Positions 24,393-31,283 of a DNA stretch of 64,000 nt are shown one piece after another (the stretch's first letter is position 1; each line of letters starts with the position of its first letter). Below the pieces are notes generated by a model. It was not told the DNA's origin. It saw only the letters and a list, made by a program, of their open reading frames with translations, and made no database searches. The position numbers and the translations under genes are program-made. The DNA is taken from assembly GCF_000760695.4 (NCBI RefSeq), contig NZ_JHEG04000001.1, positions 1-64,000 of the forward strand, in the 5' to 3' direction. The DNA comes from Tolypothrix bouteillei VB521301 (GTDB lineage: Bacteria > Cyanobacteriota > Cyanobacteriia > Cyanobacteriales > Nostocaceae).

Positions 24393-26156
24393 TTACTCGT
24401 GAGTCGTGCCATCTGGCATGACAGTACCAGCGAGCTGTGCGTTCAGAAGGTTCGCACCAGTAAGGTTTGCGTCTTTCAAGCTTGCTTTTGTAAGATTTGC
24501 ATAGCTCAAGTTGACCCCACGCATATCGGATGAAATCAAACTTGCCCCACTTAAGTTTAGCTCGCAGAGGTTAGCCCCGCATAAGTTAGTCTCGTTTAAA
24601 TTGGCTCCACTAAAATTGCCTCTTAGTGTTACCCCAACTAAATTTACCCCTGTTAGAATGGCATCGTTGAATCTTGTATTACTAAATATTGCATTTCTTA
24701 AATTTGCCTTACTTAAATCTGCTCCAACTAGGTCAGCATTATTTAGATTAACCTGAATTAGATTTGAAGCTTTTAACTCTGCCGCTCTTAAGTTTGCAGA
24801 ACTTAGGTTTACCTGGCTCATATTAGTTTTACTCAAATGAGCCGCTGCTAATTTTGCGTTGCTGAGATTTGCCTTACTCAAGTCTGCTTCATATAGATTT
24901 GCCGCACTTAAATCTGCTCCGACAAGGTTTGCTTCACTTAAGTCAGTTTGAAACAAACTTGATTGGATAAGTTTCGCATTCCTTAACAATGCACTGCTGA
25001 GGTTTGCTCCCTTCAAATTAGATTCGCTCAGGTCTGCACCTTCCATGTTTGCTGAATTAAAGTTTGCGCCTTGTAAATTTGCCCCAGCCAGGTTTACCTG
25101 ACAGAGGTTGGCACCTGCTAAATTAGCATTTTGCAGTGATGCACCGGGGGCAATCAAATACGCACCAGCTTGAGTGGCGTTAAAACCTGTAGGAAAGATA
25201 GTCGTTGAGTCATAATAGCCGTGTAACAAATGAGTGCCTTCAAGATTAGCTCCTTCCAAATTTGCGTTAATCAGGTTCGCTTGACTTAAATCGGCATGGC
25301 TCAGGTCTGCCCTCATTAAGTTAGCCTTCTTCAAATCTACTCCGCTCAAGTTTGCTCTAAAGAGTTTTGCTTCATTGAGATTGGCAGAATTCAGTTTTGT
25401 CTTATGAAGGCAGGCATTATTTAAGTTAGCTCCAGTCAAGTTTGCACCAGATAAATCAGCCTCACTTAAATCTGCTCCTCTTAAATTTGCACCGCTCAAG
25501 TTATTGCTATCGAGTTTAGTGCGACTGAGATTTGCTCCAAACAGGTTGGCATTGCTAAAATTAATTTGGTTTAGAGTTTTTCCACTAAGATTGACTCCAG
25601 CTAAATTCATTCCGGGAAAATCTCTTTCTCCAGCCCTATAGCGACTTAAAAATTCTTCAGCACTAACGGGTATTTCGTGGTTGGGTTCCTCTGCTGCATA
25701 AATTCTGTTGACCAACCACATGATTCTCTCAATCTGGAACTCTCGATCGCTAAAAGCCCTGTTAATTTTTTCTGGTTCTGCTGCTAGCTCGATTTCTTCA
25801 TCTAGAGCAGTTTCGGTAAGAGAATTTGCCTCTATCAAGGGTTTTTGGTTTTGTTGGCGAGCGACCGTTCCAGAAGGTTGTGTCACCACTTCAGAATCAT
25901 CGGGATTGTTACTTAAATGAGATGAAGTTTGGATGCGCTGCTGTAACTCTACAATTTGTGCGGACAATTGCGCGATCGCCTCTTGTACGCTTTGAATTTG
26001 CTCTAATTCAGGTCTGTTGTTGAATTCTTGTTTGAGAGCATCAAAATATTTCTTAAGCCATGCAATATTTTGCCGCCGGAGATTTTGCTCCTCTTCTAGC
26101 TGTTTGATTCTAGAAGCTAAAGATAGTAAGTCTAATTCTGAATCAGAGGTATTCAC
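24393..26156 (-). CDS. Pentapeptide-repeat protein with N-terminal coiled coil
   Basis: The 587-aa protein has a coiled-coil N-terminus (residues about 5-75, heptad-like L/I/V with E/Q/R) and a Ser/Pro/Glu-rich linker. A short module F-L-x-x-Y-x-x-G-E-R-D-F lies near 168-180. About 80 pentapeptide repeats of the A-N/D-L-x-x type follow, which form a right-handed quadrilateral beta-helix. The repeat run is broken once near residues 305-340 and ends M-P-D-G-T. The same G-E-R-x-F module and M-P-D-G-S end occur in the 39682-40626 protein. The function is unknown; the fold is scaffold-like. Confidence 0.85.
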   Translation of the reverse strand: MNTSDSELDLLSLASRIKQLEEEQNLRRQNIAWLKKYFDALKQEFNNRPELEQIQSVQEAIAQLSAQIVELQQRIQTSSHLSNNPDDSEVVTQPSGTVARQQNQKPLIEANSLTETALDEEIELAAEPEKINRAFSDREFQIERIMWLVNRIYAAEEPNHEIPVSAEEFLSRYRAGERDFPGMNLAGVNLSGKTLNQINFSNANLFGANLSRTKLDSNNLSGANLRGADLSEADLSGANLTGANLNNACLHKTKLNSANLNEAKLFRANLSGVDLKKANLMRADLSHADLSQANLINANLEGANLEGTHLLHGYYDSTTIFPTGFNATQAGAYLIAPGASLQNANLAGANLCQVNLAGANLQGANFNSANMEGADLSESNLKGANLSSALLRNAKLIQSSLFQTDLSEANLVGADLSAANLYEADLSKANLSNAKLAAAHLSKTNMSQVNLSSANLRAAELKASNLIQVNLNNADLVGADLSKANLRNAIFSNTRFNDAILTGVNLVGVTLRGNFSGANLNETNLCGANLCELNLSGASLISSDMRGVNLSYANLTKASLKDANLTGANLLNAQLAGTVMPDGTTHE

Positions 26157-26530
26157 AGATTTTCAGATGTGCCTGAGGACGGTGAGTTAGCAAAAGCTGT
26201 ATTTGTCCAACTCTATATATAAATTGCCCAAAAGCGAGCTTGGAATAACAACCACAACCTCTGGCAGTGTACTTTGATCCAAAGAAAGACAACATAGTTA
26301 TATTTTATACATACAAACTTCAATAGCATTGGCTCAATTGGTTTACAACCTCCAACTCCAAATGTTTGGAAACAAATCAGCAGCCTTGGAATAGAAAACC
26401 GGAAGCGATCGCTCGATCGCGCAAGCTGAAAGAGCGCTTATCGCATGACACCAGTCATATTATTGCGTGCGTATTCTTGCTGAAAGGGGATCGCGCTCCT
26501 GAGAAACGGCTTCTCAAGTTTGTAAAAGAG
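26157..26530. other. Intergenic stretch with a small dispersed repeat
   Basis: No gene is supported. A copy of the GCGCAAGCTGAAAG repeat lies at 26419-26444, directly after a HIP1-rich GCGATCGCTCGATC shared with the 24280 copy. Confidence 0.4.
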
Positions 26531-27403
26531 TCAGAGCGATCGCTCCGGTTCCTCTACCAAGCACTTCAGTAGATTTTTCCGATAATTGATATAAGCAACA
26601 GATCTTAGGGGTCTTTTACCTTCAAAATCTAGATAAGAGGACGCCTCTTCTAAAGAAAATTTATCAAAAATATTTAAGTCTGTTAATGCTTTTACCTGGA
26701 TGCCAAGAAGTTCGGCAACCCCAGTATAATGCAAGTTAGCTTCGGGATTGTTTTCCAAATAGTTAAACAATTCCCAATCTACAATTAAAAATTCAAATTT
26801 ATACGAATTCCAATTATATGTTGCTATCCACGCTGGGCTGTAAACTTGCTCATTCTTACCGCAATAATCTGTGTTATGAGTCCAAGCTTTCTTGATTTCA
26901 TTTGCATACCGCTTTCTCATGGAGTTTTCTAAAATTTCATGGTCGTTAATATTTATTAAAATAATTATGCAATGTTTTCCCTCATTATCTTCATACTTAC
27001 CAGCCACGATGGAACGAACTATCGGGAAAAGAGATGTTGGTTTGTTGAGAACTTTCAATAATCGCTTAATCTCGCGTTCGACTTGGGGCTGTTTCGGTAG
27101 ATACTTTTTCACTTTACAACCGTTCAGTTCGGGCTGAAATAAGTTCACGTAATACCGTTCTTGTTCGTCCAAACAGTTAACAGGAACTTGTTTCCAATAA
27201 ATCTTATGGCACAACTTGCGGTTTGACCGAATCAACTGGGGATACCTGTGATGGGTTCTACCAGCCCATCTGTTTTTGAGATTGGCAGCTTGACCTACAT
27301 ACCAGACATACTGATTGGCATCCGCGATCGCGTAGATTCCAGAATAAGAAGGTAAAAGATGCCGTTCCTCAAATCTGACATTTGGCCAATTTGTCCATTC
27401 CAT
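26531..27403 (-). CDS. GIY-YIG nuclease domain protein
   Basis: The start is placed at ATG 27403, because the upstream in-frame extension to 27553 reads through CRISPR repeats. The 290-aa product has a GIY-YIG domain at about 19-95: S-G-I-Y (21-24), W-Y-V-G (34-37), the catalytic Arg in L-K-N-R-W (Arg45), and E-Q-E-R-Y-Y-V-N-L-F-Q-P-E-L-N (80-94) with the metal-binding Glu. The C-terminal 190 residues are unassigned. It lies directly after CRISPR array 1 in the same transcriptional direction (71 nt). Nuclease activity is expected from motifs. A link with CRISPR is only positional. Confidence 0.75.
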   Translation of the reverse strand: MEWTNWPNVRFEERHLLPSYSGIYAIADANQYVWYVGQAANLKNRWAGRTHHRYPQLIRSNRKLCHKIYWKQVPVNCLDEQERYYVNLFQPELNGCKVKKYLPKQPQVEREIKRLLKVLNKPTSLFPIVRSIVAGKYEDNEGKHCIIILININDHEILENSMRKRYANEIKKAWTHNTDYCGKNEQVYSPAWIATYNWNSYKFEFLIVDWELFNYLENNPEANLHYTGVAELLGIQVKALTDLNIFDKFSLEEASSYLDFEGKRPLRSVAYINYRKNLLKCLVEEPERSL

Positions 27404-27473
27404 AACTTCTATATAGGAGACTGACGTAGGGGTAACTCTTTTAGAATGCCCACTAGCGAGTCCAATGAAGTCA

Positions 27474-27960
27474 GTTTCAATCCCTAATAGGGATTCGTAT
27501 AAATTGCCACCCAAACTGGTTGCAGTTTTCTTCGGAGTCGCCTTTGGTTTCAATCCCTAATAGGGATTCGTATAAATTGCCACTTCCCTTTTGCGATAGC
27601 TAATAGATGGCATAAAAGGACTGCGTTTCAATCCCTAATAGGGATTCGTATAAATTGCCACTGCGATCGCTTGCTTGTCAGCAACTAAAAATGTCATAAT
27701 TGTTTCAATCCCTAATAGGGATTCGTATAAATTGCCACTTTAGCCATCGTGTTTGGCTAAAACCAAGTTAATAAAAAAGTTTCAATCCCTAATAGGGATT
27801 CGTATAAATTGCCACTTTGCCGTAGCTGGCGCGATCGCTGGTGGGTTTGAGTTTCAATCCCTAATAGGGATTCGTATAAATTGCCACGCAAATTTTTTGG
27901 CTTTCCCTAATGTTTCTCCTGAAGTTTCAATCCCTAATAGGGATTCGTATAAATTGCCAC
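27474..27960 (-). CRISPR. CRISPR array 1, 7 repeats of 37 nt
   Basis: Seven identical 37-nt repeats start at 27474, 27547, 27625, 27702, 27779, 27851 and 27924. On the plus strand each begins GTTTCAATCCCTAATAGGG and ends ATAAATTGCCAC. The six spacers are 35-41 nt. The palindrome is AATCCC-TAATA-GGGATT. Read on the minus strand the repeat ends in ATTGAAAC, the usual 5' handle of type I and III crRNAs, so transcription is probably leftward. No leader is evident on the right side; instead a CCGGCGGGACTCC repeat is found. No cas genes are near. Confidence 0.95.
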
Positions 27961-28114
27961 CCCTATGCAAACACGTGTCTTCCGGCGGGACTCCGTTCCC
28001 GATTCAAATTCGGCACACGCCGTAGTAGCGTAGCCATTCCAGGCATTGCGATCCGGCGGGACTCCCGCAGTCAGTCGGCTTATCGCTTTTGCTCAACGAT
28101 CGCGCCCCAAATTA

Positions 28115-28429
28115 ATGACAAATCTAGATTTCCAATCAATGACCAAAGCTCAGCTAAGAGCATACGTCCTGACAAACCGAGATGATGACGAAGCATTCCA
28201 TGTATATGTGGACAAAGTTAGAGAATCTCCAAGAGTGGAAATTACATCCGAGGAGCAATTCGAGCAATTGGTTCGGGAAAAGACTCTCGAACGGGCAGAA
28301 GAGGCTGAATCTATGAACGTCAAACAAATGATTGTGGATGAAATGGAAGGCTGCCCTAACTACGAACTTCTAGAAGTCTTGAGTCATTTACGAATTGTTA
28401 AAGCAAGAATCAATAAGTTGGGTTATTGA
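28115..28429 (+). CDS. Small protein, DUF6887-like
   Basis: The start is placed at ATG 28115, since the frame upstream reads through repeat sequence. The 104-aa protein begins with an M-T-K-A-Q-L-R-A-Y-V-L-T-N-R-D-D-D-E-A-F pattern. This is typical of small cyanobacterial proteins annotated as DUF6887, usually paired with a second small protein. The rest is acidic and helical. The role is unknown. It ends 7 nt into the convergent gene at 28423. Confidence 0.5.
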   Translation: MTNLDFQSMTKAQLRAYVLTNRDDDEAFHVYVDKVRESPRVEITSEEQFEQLVREKTLERAEEAESMNVKQMIVDEMEGCPNYELLEVLSHLRIVKARINKLGY

Positions 28430-28734
28430 GCCATCCGTATCGCACTCAAGTCTTTCAGATAATAACTGCGATATTTACCACCATTACGAAATCTCAGATA
28501 GGGATAAGGACCATACCCGTTTATCTTCTTCCATTCAATTCGCGAACCGCCGCGAGAACCGCAACGGGGTGATGGTGTTGTTGATGGAGTGGCATCTTTT
28601 TCATCATCGAGTGCTTCTAGTAGTGCCTTAAGGGCAAGTAATAATTCCTCTTGTTCCGGTCTTGTCAATTGTACGGCTTGTTGGAGGACGCTTTCTACAG
28701 TCGGTTCGGGTTGAGGTTTTTTGTTCTTGGGCAT
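28423..28734 (-). CDS. Small hypothetical protein, 103 aa, plasmid type
   Basis: A helical N-terminal half (residues 10-45, E/L/A-rich, T-R-P-E-Q-E-E-L) is joined by a Ser/Pro linker to a C-terminal domain with G-Y-G-P-Y-P-Y-L-R-F-R and K-Y-R-S-Y-Y-L. Similar tails (G-Y-G-P-Y-x-Y-L-R) occur in small cyanobacterial proteins of plasmids. The function is unknown. The hairpin array begins just upstream of its start codon. Confidence 0.45.
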   Translation of the reverse strand: MPKNKKPQPEPTVESVLQQAVQLTRPEQEELLLALKALLEALDDEKDATPSTTPSPRCGSRGGSRIEWKKINGYGPYPYLRFRNGGKYRSYYLKDLSAIRMAQ

Positions 28735-28741
28735 GGCGTAC

Positions 28742-29115
28742 TTAGGGTGCGGTTGTCAGCAGATTTCAATGAGGAGCGCACCCTAAGTATTTGCGTCTTG
28801 GATTATTAGGGTGCAGTTAAAGTGCGTTGGCAAGTAGTTTTTGGTTGCGAGCGCACCCTAAGTCATGGTTTTGAGCAGTACACTTAGGGTGCGGTAACAA
28901 CATAAGTCGTAATTCGTAATTCGTAATTCGTAGTTAAGAATTCAATTACGAACTACGAATTGGAGCACTCGCGACTTGACTTAGGGTGCGCTCACAGGGG
29001 GGTTTTTGGTCGGGAACGCACCCTAACAACTGAATTTGGAGTGGACAGGACGTTCTTTACTCAACTTTTGTTAGGGTGCATTTGGAGTGTTGTTAGGGCG
29101 ATGAATGCACCCTAA
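28742..29115. repeat. Array of paired TTAGGGTGC / GCACCCTAA hairpins
   Basis: TTAGGGTGC occurs at 28742, 28806, 28884, 28981 and 29071, and its complement GCACCCTAA at 28778, 28853, 29018 and 29107. They form four head-to-head pairs of 45-56 bp. The unit at 28884 has lost its partner, where AATTCGT-type tandem repeats (28908-28960) are inserted. Nothing codes here. Next to a primase-helicase module such an array could be an origin, partition site or recombination site. Confidence 0.7.
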
Positions 29116-29130
29116 GAACCGCGATCGCTC

Positions 29131-29346
29131 TTACAATCTAGGGCGATCGGCAAATTCGTTGACCTTGATATCCAAGACAAACTGCACCCAGAGATGGGCT
29201 TTCTTACCGTTCCGGTCGCTTTTAAGAGCGTCCCACTGTTTTTGTATCCAATCGGGAGTGTGAGCGGGAAGTTCGGATTGTGCCCAAGCAATTGCATCTG
29301 ATGGTGTTTTCCAAGATTGCCATTCCTTGGCTGTAGGCTGAAACAT
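29131..29346 (-). CDS. Small hypothetical protein, 71 aa
   Basis: The start at ATG 29346 lies beyond the terminator of the upstream gene; an earlier in-frame ATG at 29451 would read through that terminator. The protein is Trp-rich (W at about 9, 12, 21, 33, 38 and 53), basic and partly helical. No family is recognised. Confidence 0.45.
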   Translation of the reverse strand: MFQPTAKEWQSWKTPSDAIAWAQSELPAHTPDWIQKQWDALKSDRNGKKAHLWVQFVLDIKVNEFADRPRL

Positions 29347-29372
29347 TTTTCTGACAGTGACGAGTGCTTTGA

Positions 29373-29410
29373 CTAAAAAAAACTTGTTTGGTGGGCAAAA
29401 AGCCCACCAA
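29373..29410 (-). terminator. Rho-independent terminator
   Basis: In the minus direction TTGGTGGGC (29410-29402) pairs with GCCCACCAA (29396-29388) and is followed after a few bases by a run of eight T. It lies just after the stop of the 144-aa gene. Confidence 0.75.
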
Positions 29411-29416
29411 TGACTT

Positions 29417-29851
29417 TTATGCCGGGACTCCATTGAGAGTTTGTAGCTCACTTGTTTTGAGCAACTTCCATTCGGTCACCGTTAACTCGTCAAACGGTTT
29501 ATCTAATAGCTCGAAAATTGAAACGGGCTTTGTGCAAGTCTCAAACAGCCCTGCGGCAGCTTCATAAGGAGTGCCGTAAATCCGGTCAGTTGTACTGTTG
29601 TGCCACGTCCCTTCTAAGTTTATAAAAATATGCCCGCATTCAATATTTCCAGTCAGGACTCGGTATGTGCCTTTAGAGGCAATAGGTTCAAAAGTCATGG
29701 TCCCACAGTGAATAAGTTCAGAGGCAATTGATGTTATGTCAATTGCCAGATTGCAATGCTCAAGGACTATCTCCCGGTCTTGATTTTCCAAGCCAAACTG
29801 TTGGGAGGATGACTGGGACTGGCTTTTATATGTTGCTTGTATTTCAGTCAT
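29417..29851 (-). CDS. Hypothetical protein, 144 aa
   Basis: A Ser/Gln-rich N-terminus (1-25) precedes a mixed alpha/beta domain with two acidic helices near the C-terminus (F-E-L-L-D-K-P-F-D-E-L-T and W-K-L-L-K-T-S-E). No catalytic motif is seen. It is followed by a good terminator and lies between the hairpin array and the ribbon-helix-helix gene, so it belongs to the plasmid-like block. Confidence 0.5.
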   Translation of the reverse strand: MTEIQATYKSQSQSSSQQFGLENQDREIVLEHCNLAIDITSIASELIHCGTMTFEPIASKGTYRVLTGNIECGHIFINLEGTWHNSTTDRIYGTPYEAAAGLFETCTKPVSIFELLDKPFDELTVTEWKLLKTSELQTLNGVPA

Positions 29852-30230
29852 GGTTACAATAAAGGATGCTTAATTTTGTAGTCCCTAGCAGTTAGCCTGC
29901 CGGGGTCTTTTTGTTTGAGGTTGTAGTAGATGCTGTCTGTGTAAACCGCGAGCAAGATTTTCGATAGTGGCGCTTACTGCCCTATTGCTCGTGACTCCCA
30001 GTACCGGGCATTTAATCCAAATATGTGAGGGACTTATGCTCTGAAACTGATAAGGCGGATAATTGTTAAATTAGACTATGTCTAGACGAAAGTCAACAGT
30101 TTTTCTAGCTTATTTATAGACAGAAGGGGAGATGCCCTGTAACAGTTTGAGGGAAAATAGACATGGAATAGACAGCTTGTCTGCCTGGAGCTAAACTGGG
30201 AGTACAAACTTTGTATTGCAATAAATAGAC
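29852..30230. promoter_or_regulatory. Control region with repeated TAGAC boxes
   Basis: TAGAC occurs at 30072, 30083 (as the palindrome GTCTAGAC, 30080-30087), 30117, 30158, 30169 and 30226, the last touching the ATG of the ribbon-helix-helix gene. Further GTCTA/TAGAC boxes lie after that gene (30628, 30661, 30716). This is an excellent candidate operator set for the encoded regulator. No gene is seen in 29852-30230. Confidence 0.5.
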
Positions 30231-30494
30231 ATGACGTACAGCAAGCAACGAAAAAACGGGTCAACTGACAGAGAAGGACAAATCAACTTTCGCTACGACA
30301 AAGATAAAAAAAAGCGCTTGTATGCTATGGCTGAAGAAGAAGGAATATCTGTGAGTCAGTTACTAGCAACCTGGTGTGATGAATATATTGGGGAGAAACC
30401 AAAATCTCGGGTAGATTCGGAGGCAAGACTCGCCAGACTTGAAGAGATGATGCAAACCGCACTTGAAAAACTGGAGGGAAAGTCAGCAGCTTGA
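30231..30494 (+). CDS. Ribbon-helix-helix (CopG-like) DNA-binding protein
   Basis: The 87-aa protein has a strand Q-I-N-F-R-Y (17-22), helix 1 (D-K-K-K-R-L-Y-A-M-A-E-E-E-G) and helix 2 (S-V-S-Q-L-L-A-T-W-C-D-E-Y-I), the ribbon-helix-helix order of plasmid copy-control and partition regulators. A C-terminal coiled coil (58-80) probably mediates oligomerisation. The many TAGAC boxes around the gene suggest autoregulation or replication control. Its stop overlaps a TTG-started short frame. Confidence 0.65.
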   Translation: MTYSKQRKNGSTDREGQINFRYDKDKKKRLYAMAEEEGISVSQLLATWCDEYIGEKPKSRVDSEARLARLEEMMQTALEKLEGKSAA

Positions 30495-30622
30495 CGCAAG
30501 AAAATCTCTTGCTCAAGCAAACCCTAGCAGAAATTAAACACAAGGTAAGTGCTTTCGACTTCAGTGAAATACTTCCTGAAGAGCAAAATCTAAGCCCCGA
30601 ATCTCCTCATTCAAAATGTTAG
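30491..30622 (+). CDS. Short coupled frame after the CopG-like gene, 43 aa
   Basis: A TTG at 30491 overlaps the upstream stop (TTGA) and opens a 43-codon frame in the -1 register. It begins with a coiled-coil-like helix (E-N-L-L-L-K-Q-T-L-A-E-I-K), continuing the coiled-coil character of the CopG-like tail. It may be a coupled small protein or an extension reached by frameshifting. It could also be chance. Confidence 0.35.
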   Translation: MTQENLLLKQTLAEIKHKVSAFDFSEILPEEQNLSPESPHSKC

Positions 30623-30727
30623 ATATTGTCTATAAACCTCTTGACTTGTCACTATAATTTGTCTAGATTATTACAATAAAGCCTCTAGCAGCGCCTGAGA
30701 AACGAGCTAGAGGTTTAGACAATATCT
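30621..30727. repeat. Long inverted repeat with nested hairpin
   Basis: AGATATTGTCTA (30621-30632) is perfectly inverted at 30716-30727, extending inward through AAACCTCT with a 2-nt gap (19 bp in all). Nested inside, CCTCTAGC (30682-30689) pairs with GCTAGAGG (30706-30713). It lies directly before the 121-aa gene and includes TAGAC boxes, so it may act as an operator or RNA switch. Confidence 0.55.
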
Positions 30728-30739
30728 ATCATTCTAACA

Positions 30740-31105
30740 ATGAATAACCAAAACGTATCAGATAACGAAGATTTCGACCAGCCCCAACAACCGCAACCGC
30801 GTGCGATAGCAATTCCCAGCGATTGGGATCTACCGAAGTTCAACAAACTGGGTTTGCTCACCCAACAAGGCATAATTATGGGAATGCAGTATTACGCTTT
30901 AGGGACTAAGCTGGCATACTCCTACAAACCGGGCTGGCGCTACTACGTTTCTCGCAGTCCAATGTCTGATGACACGGATTTACTAGACGAATCGGAAATC
31001 AACCTGCTCCATCCCAATGAATTGCGTTCTGAAATAGAGGCAGAAATCCAATTTCACCTTAGCAAAATAGCTTTTCTCAGGGAACAGTTACAACAGATGG
31101 GTTAA
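30740..31105 (+). CDS. Hypothetical protein, 121 aa
   Basis: The N-terminal 30 residues are Gln/Pro/Asp-rich and disordered. The middle has aromatic strands (G-M-Q-Y-Y-A-L-G-T-K-L-A-Y-S-Y and G-W-R-Y-Y-V). The C-terminus is a helix (E-I-E-A-E-I-Q-F-H-L). No family is recognised. It lies between the regulator and the primase on the same strand. Confidence 0.5.
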   Translation: MNNQNVSDNEDFDQPQQPQPRAIAIPSDWDLPKFNKLGLLTQQGIIMGMQYYALGTKLAYSYKPGWRYYVSRSPMSDDTDLLDESEINLLHPNELRSEIEAEIQFHLSKIAFLREQLQQMG

Positions 31106-31168
31106 GTCTTTAGCTTAAAGTGACTTATAAAGCGATACTCACATTGTGTGGGTATCGCAGAAAACATC

Positions 31169-31282
31169 ATGACTATTAACAATATACGCGCACCCCCAAC
31201 CGTCACATATGGGGGTCAATTTGCCGTGTCTCCACATCCAATCTTTGCGGCTATCAACCGTCTCGAAAAGCTAGAACCGTAA
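31169..31282 (+). CDS. Small hypothetical protein, 37 aa
   Basis: A short ATG-started frame that ends 1 nt before the primase ATG. The sequence (A-P-P-T-V-T-Y-G-G-Q-F, then F-A-A-I-N-R-L-E-K-L-E-P) has protein-like character. Tight spacing to the next gene supports translation and coupling. Confidence 0.4.
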   Translation: MTINNIRAPPTVTYGGQFAVSPHPIFAAINRLEKLEP

Positions 31283-31283
31283 T

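Noticed and set aside
26366..26572. 68-codon plus-strand frame
   Set aside because: It runs through the small dispersed repeat and into the antisense of the GIY-YIG gene.
27404..27553. N-terminal extension of the GIY-YIG protein
   Set aside because: It translates a CRISPR repeat and spacer. The family domain begins after Met at 27403.
27474..27960. Type V-K CRISPR transposon (CAST)
   Set aside because: Repeats with ATTGAAAC ends and a cyanobacterial host made me look, but no tnsB, tnsC, tniQ or cas12k gene and no tRNA attachment site is present.
28742..29115. Integron attC array
   Set aside because: The paired arms recall attC sites, but no integrase is near, the conserved core GTT triplets are lacking, and no gene cassettes lie between units.
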